14,732 bases of DNA from an uncultured Oscillospiraceae bacterium (GTDB lineage: Bacteria > Bacillota > Clostridia > Oscillospirales > Ruminococcaceae): the NCBI GenBank assembly GCA_910578965.1, contig CAJTSP010000062.1, positions 1 through 14,732 of the forward strand, written 5' to 3'. The notes under the pieces are model-generated. The model searched no databases and was not told where the DNA came from. It saw nothing but the letters and a program-made list of their open reading frames with translations. Position numbers and translations under genes: made by a program. This document shows, piece after piece, positions 1 through 6,784 of this stretch (positions are counted from its first letter, which is position 1; every line of letters starts with the position of its first letter).

Positions 1-176
1 GGGTACGGGTGTACCTGGACGAGTCGCTGCGGCGGTTTGAAACGGTCTACCCCGCCGCCGGCACCGCAGCCAGCGCCGTGCGCCTTGCACTGCCCGAGCT
101 GGAGGCTGCCAGCGGCAGCCTTGGCTGGGTGGATGTCTGCAAGGGCTGGCAAGGTGCGGCCCCCGCCAATGCCTAA
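1..176 (+). CDS. 3' end of an unrecognised gene (partial, 5' end outside window)
   Basis: The frame starting at base 3 is open for 57 codons from the left edge and stops at TAA (174-176). The translated tail reads like real protein (VRVYLDESLRRFETVYPAAG near its start, then Ala/Leu-rich, then a Trp-containing end GWVDVCKGW). Frame 2 stops within the first 40 bases. Frame 1 stays open further but gives a Pro/Cys-rich composition typical of a shadow frame. A strong terminator begins 14 bases after the stop, as expected for the last gene of a transcription unit. No family was recognised and no function is proposed. Confidence 0.6.
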   Translation, partial: VRVYLDESLRRFETVYPAAGTAASAVRLALPELEAASGSLGWVDVCKGWQGAAPANA

Positions 177-189
177 CAAGCAGAGACAT

Positions 190-231
190 AAAAAGGGGTT
201 CGAGGGGATGTGCCCTCCGGGCCCCTTTTTT
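190..231 (+). terminator. Rho-independent terminator, probably bidirectional
   Basis: The outer arms AAAAAGGGG (190-198) and CCCCTTTTT (222-230) pair perfectly. An inner stem pairs GAGGG (202-206) with CCCTC (213-217). A T-run follows on the plus strand, and the A-run before the stem gives a T-run on the minus strand. It lies between the end of the partial plus-strand gene and the end of the convergent LysR gene, so it can serve both. Confidence 0.85.
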
Positions 232-254
232 ACCCTTCACAGCCCGGCCCGCCC

Positions 255-1187
255 TCAGCCGCTGACCCGCTCGGTCCAGTCGATGGCCTGGATCCGCTGC
301 CGGAGCGTGCAGGCCAGAGGGCCCATCTCGGTATTTTCCGGGTAGACGACGCATCCCACATTGTACAGCGAGAGGTCGGCACAGCTACGCAGGATCAGCC
401 CGTACTGCTGGAGGGTATGCGGGTGAAAGCCGGTCACCAACGCGTAGGTGTTGGGGCAGCGGCTGAGCACATCGGTGAGGGTGGAGCGCTCGTAAACGCT
501 GATCCTCCGGGAAGATATCCCATCCTCAAAGCCGCCGAACCGGTAAGGCGCAATGGGCGATTCATAATCGCCATAGGTCAGCAAAATTTTATCCCGCAGC
601 ATCCGGCTCTGGAGTACCGGCGCCCGGGCCAGCGGGCTGTCGACCGACATGGCCAGCAAAAACCTGCGGCGGTAATTGGAGCTGTGCGCCAGCCCAAAGG
701 CCGTCATATAATGGATAAAATATTTTTCCTGCGTATCGTAAAAGTGCAAAACGCCCAACTGCGAGGTGCCGGCACGCACATCCTCCAACACCTGGAAAGG
801 GTTGGTTTCCCGGATGGCGACCTCAAACCGCTCTTTTGCATCGTTTTCGTTGAGGACATCGGTGATGACCCGCAGTACCTGGTACGAGCGGGTCATCGAG
901 ATGCCAAAATGCACGCATTTTGCCGGCGAGGCAGAAAACGCCTCGTCGAGCGCCTCGGCCTCTTTGAGGATTTTCTGCGCCTGTGCCACAAATTTTTTAC
1001 CGGTCTCGGTAAGCTCCATGCCCTTGGAGGAGCGGCAGAAAAGCGGCATGCCGACCTCCCGCTCCACCGAGCGGATGATGTTGCTCAGGTGCGGCTGGGA
1101 AAAATAAAAGTTCCGGGCCGCTTTGGATATGGAGCGGGTGCGCGCCACCTCCACCACATAGCGCAGCGCATTCAGCGTAACATCCAT
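255..1187 (-). CDS. LysR-family transcriptional regulator
   Basis: This is a 310-residue protein, the usual LysR-type length. The N-terminal winged helix-turn-helix is clear: residues 18-37 (RSISKAARNFYFSQPHLSNI) are the recognition region, followed by the family-typical VEREVGMPLFCRSSKGMELTETG stretch in two parts (41-50 and 51-63). The rest should form the periplasmic-binding-like effector domain, but the ligand cannot be read from the sequence. The ATG at 1187 was chosen because AGGAGC lies about 8 bases upstream and the HTH starts at the normal distance from it. The gene is divergent from the decarboxylase/permease operon across a 363-bp spacer, the classic layout for a LysR regulator controlling its neighbour and itself. 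The link to that operon is inference. The gene ends next to the shared terminator at 190-231. Confidence 0.93.
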   Translation of the reverse strand: MDVTLNALRYVVEVARTRSISKAARNFYFSQPHLSNIIRSVEREVGMPLFCRSSKGMELTETGKKFVAQAQKILKEAEALDEAFSASPAKCVHFGISMTRSYQVLRVITDVLNENDAKERFEVAIRETNPFQVLEDVRAGTSQLGVLHFYDTQEKYFIHYMTAFGLAHSSNYRRRFLLAMSVDSPLARAPVLQSRMLRDKILLTYGDYESPIAPYRFGGFEDGISSRRISVYERSTLTDVLSRCPNTYALVTGFHPHTLQQYGLILRSCADLSLYNVGCVVYPENTEMGPLACTLRQRIQAIDWTERVSG

Positions 1188-1550
1188 GGCCGGTTGCTCC
1201 TTTCTCTGGCACAGCCCTGCCGGAGCGGCATCGGCCCGCCGCCCCGCTTCTTTTTTTCCATTTTACTGCAAAACTCTCGCAAAAGCACATCCAAATCGCA
1301 ATATGCGTATAATTTTTGCCAATATCCCCCGGTTTATTTTTGTACCTTTGTATAAAAGCAAAGGCTCGTTTTGCCCCGGGTTGCCCAATTTGCGGATGCA
1401 GCCATAAGCAGCGGCTTATGGCTGCATTTTTGTTTGTGTATTGCGCACAATTCTTTTCCCATGTTAGGCTTTAGCCATGGCCAAAACGCACAAACGCAGC
1501 GGGCGGCCTATCCCGCCCGCACAAGCAGAAATGAAGGAGGAAACCCACCT
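1188..1550. promoter_or_regulatory. Divergent regulatory region between lysR and the decarboxylase operon
   Basis: No credible gene lies in these 363 bases. The stretch 1250-1365 is clearly more A/T-rich than its surroundings and should hold both divergent promoters. Visible elements are a TATAAT (1308-1313), a TATAAA (1351-1356), and an imperfect dyad with arms GCAA (1298-1301) and TTGC (1316-1319) around the first hexamer. Two further GCAAAA copies lie at 1268-1273 and 1279-1284. The dyad could be a LysR operator. No convincing -35 partner was found for either -10-like hexamer, so promoter positions are uncertain. A terminator-like hairpin at 1396-1432 lies between these elements and the first gene. 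Confidence 0.45.
1396..1432 (+). terminator. Terminator-like hairpin in the leader of the decarboxylase operon (possible attenuator)
   Basis: ATGCAGCCATAAGC (1396-1409) and GCTTATGGCTGCAT (1414-1427) form a perfect 14-bp stem with a 4-base loop. TTTTTG follows directly on the plus strand. No plus-strand gene ends upstream within this spacer, so it does not serve an ordinary gene end. It lies about 120 bases before the start codon at 1551, which would suit premature termination control or the end of a short non-coding transcript. Confidence 0.6.
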
Positions 1551-2423
1551 ATGAGCGAACCGAAACGCAGCTTTCAGAAATCCCTTGACGAGGTGGCGGG
1601 CGCCGCGTTCCTTGGCAAGGACACGGTTTTCCGGCCGGCCGAGGTGTTCCAGATTTTGTACGAGACCAAACCCGAGTGCATCGCCCGGGTCCTGCCGCCC
1701 CCGCTGGTGCCCTACGAAAAGCCCTACGTGGTGCTGGCACACACCAACTTTAAGGAGGTCAGCTTTGACGACTGCCTGTACGGGCCGGGCTATCTGGAAA
1801 CGGCGCTGTACATCCCCTGCTCCTACGAGGGGGTAAAGGGCACCTTTGTGGTCGCCATGATCCTGAACACCGACATCGCCACCTTTATGGGCCGCGAACG
1901 GGGCGGCTACCCCAAAAAGATGGGCACGGTGGGCTACTACTACAAGGGGGATCGGTATGTTGCCTTCAGCGCCCGGCAGGGCATCCCGTTTGTAATCATG
2001 GAGGGCGAGCTGGACGGCGAGCCGAACGATCCCGCCTTCCTCACCGAGCTGGCCAACGCCGTGACCCCCGACCCCAGCCAGCCCGAGCTGACCTTTAACT
2101 ATAATTTCAAGTGGGCGCCCGGGCTGGGCGGCAAGCTGTTCAGCACCCAACCGATGCTGCTCAAGGGCAAAAAGGGCAAGTTCCGCCTAGGCGAGGAGCA
2201 GCGGCTGGGCAAGGGCAAGGTGACCTACATCCATTCGGACAACGACCCCTGGGGCGATTTGGAGGTAGTGCGGGTGCTGGGCTGCTCGGTGGACCTGGTG
2301 GAGTCCCGCCTGTTCGCCAAGGGCGGCGCGGCCTTCCCGGTGGATCCCGACGCCTACGCCCCTTACGCCTTCTACGGCTGGGACCGCATGACCCGCGACC
2401 CCAAGTGGGACAACGAGCGGTAA
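1551..2423 (+). CDS. Acetoacetate decarboxylase superfamily protein (substrate uncertain)
   Basis: This 290-residue protein belongs to the ADC family (PF06314). The active-site segment GRERGGYPKKMG (114-125) matches GRELSAYPKKLG of the Clostridium acetobutylicum enzyme. Lys122 is the expected Schiff-base lysine and Lys123 its pKa-lowering neighbour. Glu83 aligns with Glu76 at the same 39-residue spacing. By my hand alignment the positions of Arg29 and Glu61 are Ala30 and Ala63, so it may act on another keto acid or perform related aldol/dehydration chemistry known in the superfamily. It is about 45 residues longer than the classic enzyme, mostly after the active site. The ATG at 1551 is chosen because AAGGAGG lies just upstream, even though the frame is open further 5'. 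It is the first gene of a plus-strand operon divergent from lysR and is followed by a permease gene. Confidence 0.85.
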   Translation: MSEPKRSFQKSLDEVAGAAFLGKDTVFRPAEVFQILYETKPECIARVLPPPLVPYEKPYVVLAHTNFKEVSFDDCLYGPGYLETALYIPCSYEGVKGTFVVAMILNTDIATFMGRERGGYPKKMGTVGYYYKGDRYVAFSARQGIPFVIMEGELDGEPNDPAFLTELANAVTPDPSQPELTFNYNFKWAPGLGGKLFSTQPMLLKGKKGKFRLGEEQRLGKGKVTYIHSDNDPWGDLEVVRVLGCSVDLVESRLFAKGGAAFPVDPDAYAPYAFYGWDRMTRDPKWDNER

Positions 2424-2431
2424 CCATCCAT

Positions 2432-2460
2432 GCCCAAAGGGCCGAAACGGCCCTTTGGGC
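2432..2460 (+). other. Perfect intercistronic hairpin between decarboxylase and permease genes
   Basis: GCCCAAAGGGCCG (2432-2444) and CGGCCCTTTGGGC (2448-2460) form a 13-bp perfect stem with an AAA loop. It starts 9 bases after the decarboxylase stop codon. No T-run follows, and the permease ribosome binding site (AAAGGAGG, 2467-2474) begins 7 bases later. It is therefore more likely an mRNA-stability or processing element that sets relative expression than a full terminator. Confidence 0.7.
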
Positions 2461-2483
2461 AGCCTGAAAGGAGGAATCAGAGC

Positions 2484-3794
2484 ATGGATCCTGCCATTAT
2501 CAGCCTGGCCGGCATTGTTTTGGGCGTAGCGGTGTTTATCTACATGGCCTTTAAGGGCTTTCAGTTGGTCATCACGGCCAGCGTCGCCTCGCTGGTCATC
2601 ATCTTTACCTCCGGCGTGCCCTTTATGGAAATGCTGGGCATCTGGACCGGCGGGCTTTCCCGCTTTATCAACAACTATTTCCTGGCGCTCACCCTGAGCG
2701 CCGTCATCGGCAAATTGATGAACGACTCCGGGGCGGCCAAGCAAATCGCGCGCAGCTTTTACGGGCTGTGCAAAAAGAGCAAAAGCCACCAAAAGCTGCT
2801 GGCCGCGCTGTTTGTGCCCGTGATGTACATTATCCTTTGCTACGCCGGCATCAGCGGGCTGGTGGTCGTGTTTACCGTGATGGGCATCGGCTACCAGATC
2901 CTCAAGGAGTTTGACATCCCGTGGCGGCTGTACTGCTATGGCGGCGCGGTCTGCATCGTAACCCAGTGGATGCCAGGCTCGCTGAACCTTGTGAACATTG
3001 CGGCTGCCAAAACCTCCGGCTCCTCCATGCTGGGCAACCCGGCCTTGGGCATCGTGGCCTCGGCGGTGTTTTTGCTGGTAACCTTTTTGTTTTTGGTTTC
3101 GGACCTCAAACGGGCCGAAAAAAACGGCGAGGGCTTTATGGACACCGGCGCCGCCTACGATGCCTCGGTAAAGGCCCCCGCTTCCGGCGAGGAAAAGCTG
3201 CCCCCGCTCTGGCTGGCCGTGCTGCCGCTGCTGGCAGCCATCCTTCTGGCCACCGCTTTCCAGCAGGACATTGTGATCGCCCTGTTTGCCGGGGTCGTAC
3301 TGGCCATCGCCTGCTTCTGGAGCTACCTGCCCGCTGTTAAAAAGACCCTGGGCGACGGGGTCGTATCTGCTTTTGGGCCGGTAATCGGGGTGGGCGCCAC
3401 CTCGGCCGTAGCCACCGTCATCATGGCCGCGCCCGGGTTTGGCATTGTGGTATCGGCGCTTTCCCACCTGCCCTCCACCATGGAGGGGGTGGGGTATATC
3501 GCCATCCTCACCTTTATCATGGCAACCGGCTCGGGCAGCATCTCCAGCATTGGCGAGCGCGCCATGCAATGCTTTACGGCAGCCGGGCTTTCGCCCGCCA
3601 CTGCCAGCACCCTGATGCAGGTGGCCACCTTTACCACCTGCCCGCCCCATTCCTCGGCAGTGGCCAACGTGACCGTTGTGGCCAAGCTGGAGTACCGGCG
3701 GATTATCGGCCTGTACCTCAAGGTAACCTTTGTGGGCGGCGCCTGCGCCATGGCCGCCTGCCTGCTGCTCACCCAACTGGGCCTGTTTGTATAA
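2484..3794 (+). CDS. GntP-family (gluconate/hydroxy-acid type) permease
   Basis: This is a 436-residue integral membrane protein with about 11-13 hydrophobic segments, the first at residues 6-22 and the last near 413-433. A hydrophilic loop at 206-238 splits it into two halves. Length, layout and the conserved-looking segments (MNDSGAAKQIA at 79-89, ATGSGSISS at 347-355, CPPHSSAVAN at 386-395) fit the GntP/ion-transporter group. That group includes gluconate and short-chain hydroxybutyrate permeases working as proton symporters. The ATG at 2484 follows AAAGGAGG by 9 bases and gives a normal N-terminus. It lies 60 bases behind the decarboxylase gene in the same orientation, so the two are likely co-transcribed and the permease probably imports the enzyme's substrate or a precursor. 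The actual substrate cannot be read from the sequence. Confidence 0.82.
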   Translation: MDPAIISLAGIVLGVAVFIYMAFKGFQLVITASVASLVIIFTSGVPFMEMLGIWTGGLSRFINNYFLALTLSAVIGKLMNDSGAAKQIARSFYGLCKKSKSHQKLLAALFVPVMYIILCYAGISGLVVVFTVMGIGYQILKEFDIPWRLYCYGGAVCIVTQWMPGSLNLVNIAAAKTSGSSMLGNPALGIVASAVFLLVTFLFLVSDLKRAEKNGEGFMDTGAAYDASVKAPASGEEKLPPLWLAVLPLLAAILLATAFQQDIVIALFAGVVLAIACFWSYLPAVKKTLGDGVVSAFGPVIGVGATSAVATVIMAAPGFGIVVSALSHLPSTMEGVGYIAILTFIMATGSGSISSIGERAMQCFTAAGLSPATASTLMQVATFTTCPPHSSAVANVTVVAKLEYRRIIGLYLKVTFVGGACAMAACLLLTQLGLFV

Positions 3795-3912
3795 CCCGTG
3801 CCCGGCCCGTAAAGCACGCTGCCGGCACGCGGCGGCGCAGCGAAAAGGCAGAACGCCCTATGGGGCTTGGCCCGGCACAGGCCGCTGGCCCGATAAAAAA
3901 GGAGGAACCGAA

Positions 3913-4257
3913 ATGTCTGTACTGCTGGTTGTCCGCCAGGATGTTTATGTAGGCGACAGTACCTTTGCCGCCGTAACCAAAAAGGCTTTTCCCCCTGCGG
4001 GGATCGACCGGATGCTGAGCCTGCCTACCCTGCAATGGAAAATCTGGGCTGCCGACCCCGAGCGCCGCCAGACCTGCGGCTTTTACCTGTTTGCCGACCG
4101 CAGCGAGGCCGAAAAATACGCGCATCAGGCCGTGCGAACCCTGCAGGAGCGGGAGGGTATCTTTAACGTGACCACCCAGATCTGGAGCATCAACGAGGAG
4201 AAGACCCGCCTGACCAAGGGGCCGATCGACCTGCCCATGATCCAAGACCTGCCATGA
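3913..4257 (+). CDS. YdhR-like small ABM-fold protein (putative monooxygenase)
   Basis: This is a 114-residue soluble protein. The core, TLQWKIWAADPERR (39-52), CGFYLFADRSEAEKYA (55-70) and the tail around NVTTQIWSINEEKT (85-98), resembles E. coli YdhR. YdhR is a dimeric alpha/beta-barrel protein of about 101 residues (PF08803) called a putative monooxygenase without a proven reaction. The ATG at 3913 follows AAAAAAGGAGG closely. The gene sits 118 bases behind the permease and is the last of the plus-strand operon. The spacer between them has no T-run terminator, so co-transcription is likely. Members of this fold can be cofactor-free oxygenases but can also be binding proteins. In a presumed anaerobe, a role other than oxygenation is quite possible. 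Confidence 0.72.
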   Translation: MSVLLVVRQDVYVGDSTFAAVTKKAFPPAGIDRMLSLPTLQWKIWAADPERRQTCGFYLFADRSEAEKYAHQAVRTLQEREGIFNVTTQIWSINEEKTRLTKGPIDLPMIQDLP

Positions 4258-4318
4258 TGCGGGCGCGGCCCCGGGCCGCAACGGGGCAACGCCTGTTTTC
4301 ATAAAGCTCTCTGCGTAA

Positions 4319-4361
4319 GAGGGCCGGGCGCAAAGGGATTCCCCCTTTGCGCCCGGCCCTC
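4319..4361. terminator. Long perfect hairpin between convergent operons
   Basis: GAGGGCCGGGCGCAAAGGG (4319-4337) pairs perfectly over 19 bp with CCCTTTGCGCCCGGCCCTC (4343-4361), with an ATTCC loop. It lies 62 bases after the plus-strand operon and about 100 bases before the end of the convergent restriction-modification operon. Neither side carries a T-run, so it is either a Rho-assisted or 3'-stabilising hairpin, or a remnant inverted repeat. The position supports a transcription-end role. Confidence 0.55.
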
Positions 4362-4410
4362 GCTGCGCTGCGCCTATCCTGCGTTTTTCCCTTTGCCCAA
4401 ACGCGGCCGC

Positions 4411-4459
4411 CAAAAAAGGGCCCCGGATTAAAGCAGAGGGGAGTCGATCCCCCTCTGCT
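4411..4459 (-). terminator. Probable terminator of the restriction-modification operon
   Basis: On the minus strand AGCAGAGGGG pairs with CCCCTCTGCT (plus-strand arms 4432-4441 and 4450-4459, 8-base loop). The hairpin overlaps the TAG stop of the HNH gene (4458-4460). TTTAAT follows the stem directly, and a six-T run appears after a further GC-rich segment (plus-strand A-run near 4412-4417). The interrupted T-run lowers confidence. Confidence 0.5.
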
Positions 4460-5954
4460 AAGCCAGCAGCGCAAGCAGCTCGGCCTTTTCGCGGGAGGTA
4501 ACGACCCTTCTGGCATATAAAATCTCGACCTGCTCCGCCGTAAGGCAGTGATACACCGTAATCATTTCCCGAAAGCGGGACAGATCCAGCGCGCCGTTTG
4601 CGCGCAGTTGTATAAACACATCCTCTGCCTCCTCCTTACAGGCACAGTGGATGATTTTGTGCGCCTCGGGGCCCAAAACCACCAGGTTGTTGGTAATATC
4701 GGGGCCGTCCTCGGTGCCAAATTGCAAAATATGGTGTGCCTCGCAGTAGTATTTGCCGTTGGGCATCTTAAAAATAGGCCTCTGGGCATACTGGCACTTG
4801 TAATCCGCCAAAATCTTGGCCAGCTCGGCAATAAGCCGGCTGCGCTGCCGTTTTCCGTCCCGGCCAATGATGGGGTTTTTGAGGCTGCGCTTGTTCATTT
4901 TTTCGATAAAGGCGGGGTCGGCTTGGGCGAGCCGCAACAGCTCGGGGTTGCGCTGGTAAAGAATGAGGTCGTTGAGGGTGCTGTTGTCGCCGCTGTAATC
5001 ATCCACCACCCGAAGCAGGTTTTCCAGGTCCGCCACCAGATAGGATACATCGTCCGCCAAAAGGGTTTGTGCATAGCCTGTGAGCGAATATGCGGCCGAG
5101 GCCGGGCTGTACCGGATGAGCTCAAGCGATTCGAGCAGCAGCAGATAGCTGTTAAACTTAAAATACGGCTGCTGCGAGGCCGCATAGGCAAAGTGGGCGC
5201 CGCTTGGGTATTTCCACTGCATGCCGTTAAAAAACCAAGCGACCTGCTCTGGCTCGGCCCGGGGCAGCAGCCTGCCGACCTTTAACGCCCGTTCGAGGAT
5301 TTCCGCCTCCCCTTGGAGGCGGTCCACCCGGCCCAGCAGCACCGAAAGCTCAAATTTGCTTGCCCCGCGGCCAATCTGCTGAATATACCGGAGGATGGCG
5401 TAGGTAGGCCGGTAATCCGCAGATTTTTGTACGGTTATCCCCCGCAGCGACCGAATAAAATCGTTGCTGTTTATGTTGAGCATCACCATGTTGTTGCGGG
5501 CAACCGGGATGAGCAGCTCCTGATTTTCCGACAGATAATACTCCCGACATTTATCGTAACAGCACACTTTTTTGGTCTTGCTTTTGCTTGCGAGCAGGCC
5601 AAAAAACAGGCACAGGCCCATCAAATGGCGGAACATCCTGCCCTCGCTGCTTTTGTACTGCGCCCTTGGGTTCCGGCAGGCAAAATAACGGTTTTCCAAC
5701 TGCTGGTCCCTATAGTGGGGGTAATGCCCGATCTGCAGCTCGTTTGCAATGCAGCCCATAATGTCCTCATAGCTGGCCCCCAGCGGCGAGAGCCGGTTTT
5801 CGGTGAGCAGCAGATAACCCGCCAGTACCCGCACCTTTTGCAGCCCCATATCCGAAAAATGGTCGCGGGGCATATTGATGACCTCGTTGTGGAACCGCTC
5901 AAAGCCGGCCTGCGAGGCCCTGTAATCGGCATAATATTCCTCAAACAGGTTCAT
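4458..5954 (-). CDS. HNH endonuclease, restriction component of an R-M operon
   Basis: This is a 498-residue protein. Near the C-terminus, residues 402-436 contain an HNH nuclease core: CEAHHI (404-409), DITNNLVVL (419-427) and H432 with H436. The first His pair should be the general base/metal site, the Asn structural, and the last His metal-binding. The McrA-like layout fits a double-strand DNA cutter. About 380 residues in front carry no motif I recognise and probably hold the DNA-recognition and dimerisation parts. The start ATG (5952-5954) overlaps the stop of the upstream methyltransferase as ATGA, so translation is coupled. It is the last gene of a three-gene operon, placed after both methyltransferases as is safe for a nuclease. 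Assignment as the restriction enzyme rests on the HNH core plus this context. The recognition site is unknown. Confidence 0.8.
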   Translation of the reverse strand: MNLFEEYYADYRASQAGFERFHNEVINMPRDHFSDMGLQKVRVLAGYLLLTENRLSPLGASYEDIMGCIANELQIGHYPHYRDQQLENRYFACRNPRAQYKSSEGRMFRHLMGLCLFFGLLASKSKTKKVCCYDKCREYYLSENQELLIPVARNNMVMLNINSNDFIRSLRGITVQKSADYRPTYAILRYIQQIGRGASKFELSVLLGRVDRLQGEAEILERALKVGRLLPRAEPEQVAWFFNGMQWKYPSGAHFAYAASQQPYFKFNSYLLLLESLELIRYSPASAAYSLTGYAQTLLADDVSYLVADLENLLRVVDDYSGDNSTLNDLILYQRNPELLRLAQADPAFIEKMNKRSLKNPIIGRDGKRQRSRLIAELAKILADYKCQYAQRPIFKMPNGKYYCEAHHILQFGTEDGPDITNNLVVLGPEAHKIIHCACKEEAEDVFIQLRANGALDLSRFREMITVYHCLTAEQVEILYARRVVTSREKAELLALLA

Positions 5955-6784
5955 GTGCGGGCCCCCTTGCGAAAGTTGAGGATGTTCTGGTGCATATGGT
6001 TGATCTTGTAGGAATACGGATAGCCAAAGGGATACAGGGGCTTGTTATCCTGCAAAAGGACCGTGGTGCCCACAAACTCAAAGCCGGCCTGCCGCATCAA
6101 GGCCACAACATCGCCCTGCACGCATACCTCTTTTTTGTCCACCGTAAAATCGCTGATAATGATGGTACAGTATTTTTTTTCTTTCAAAAGCGCAAAGCAT
6201 CCGTCCATCACGCGGCCCAGCAGGGCCAAAAAATCATTGTAGGTTTTTTGGTTGCCCAGGTCGTTGGGCAGGTCAGAATAGTATTCCACCCCTTGGCGGG
6301 CACCGTTGCGGTAACCCTTGCCGCTGTTGTCGTTCCGAATGCCCTTGGAGTTGTTTTTGAGGATATTGTGATAGGGCGGGGAGGTTACGATGTAATCCAC
6401 GCTGCCCGCCTTGGCCAATTCCAACGTGGAATCGCCAACCAGGTAGCAATAATCGGCTTCGGACATCCCCTTTTCGGCAAAGCGGCCAAGCGCCAGCCGG
6501 CGGTATTCCTCGCTCAGATCCATGCCAATGCCAAAGCGCCCCAGGTTGTAGGCGGCCAGCGCGGTGGTTCCCGAGCCCATAAAGGGGTCCAGCACGCGCA
6601 TGCCCTTTTTGGTAAACATGGATATGAGTTTTTCGATGTCCCGGATCAGGAACGGCGCAGGATGCCCGAACGCCGCCTTATCGTCCGCGCATTTTTCCGA
6701 CATCCAAAAGCTTTTGGTTAAAAGCAGCCACTCCTTGCCCGTCAGGTCGTTGAGCTGGTTGCGCTTATCATACTTTCCTTCCAT
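5951..6784 (-). CDS. DNA amino-methyltransferase (N4-cytosine/N6-adenine), R-M operon
   Basis: This 277-residue protein has the SAM-binding motif I DPFMGSGT (66-73) and the catalytic motif IV TSPPY (134-138). An N-terminal GHPAPF segment (40-45) resembles motif X. The order X-I-IV is gamma-like. An SPPY tetrapeptide is common in N4-cytosine enzymes but also occurs in N6-adenine enzymes (PF01555), so the modified base is open. I chose the ATG at 6784 (MEGKYDKRNQ) over the longer form at 6844. It has GGGAAGG-like Shine-Dalgarno sequence about 11 bases upstream and leaves a 17-base overlap with the preceding methyltransferase; the extra 20 residues look like read-through of that overlap. It ends in an ATGA overlap with the HNH gene. 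It probably protects one strand or half of an asymmetric target. Confidence 0.88.
   Translation of the reverse strand: MEGKYDKRNQLNDLTGKEWLLLTKSFWMSEKCADDKAAFGHPAPFLIRDIEKLISMFTKKGMRVLDPFMGSGTTALAAYNLGRFGIGMDLSEEYRRLALGRFAEKGMSEADYCYLVGDSTLELAKAGSVDYIVTSPPYHNILKNNSKGIRNDNSGKGYRNGARQGVEYYSDLPNDLGNQKTYNDFLALLGRVMDGCFALLKEKKYCTIIISDFTVDKKEVCVQGDVVALMRQAGFEFVGTTVLLQDNKPLYPFGYPYSYKINHMHQNILNFRKGART

Noticed and set aside
210..1355. 381-codon plus-strand open frame
   Set aside because: It is antisense to the clear LysR gene, starts inside a terminator and shows no domain pattern.
2187..3776. 529-codon minus-strand open frame
   Set aside because: It is antisense to the permease and decarboxylase, with His/Gln/Gly-rich composition typical of GC-rich antisense frames.
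3795..3912. Regulatory element between the permease and YdhR-like genes
   Set aside because: Only short GC-rich partial repeats are visible, with no hairpin plus T-run or promoter of note.
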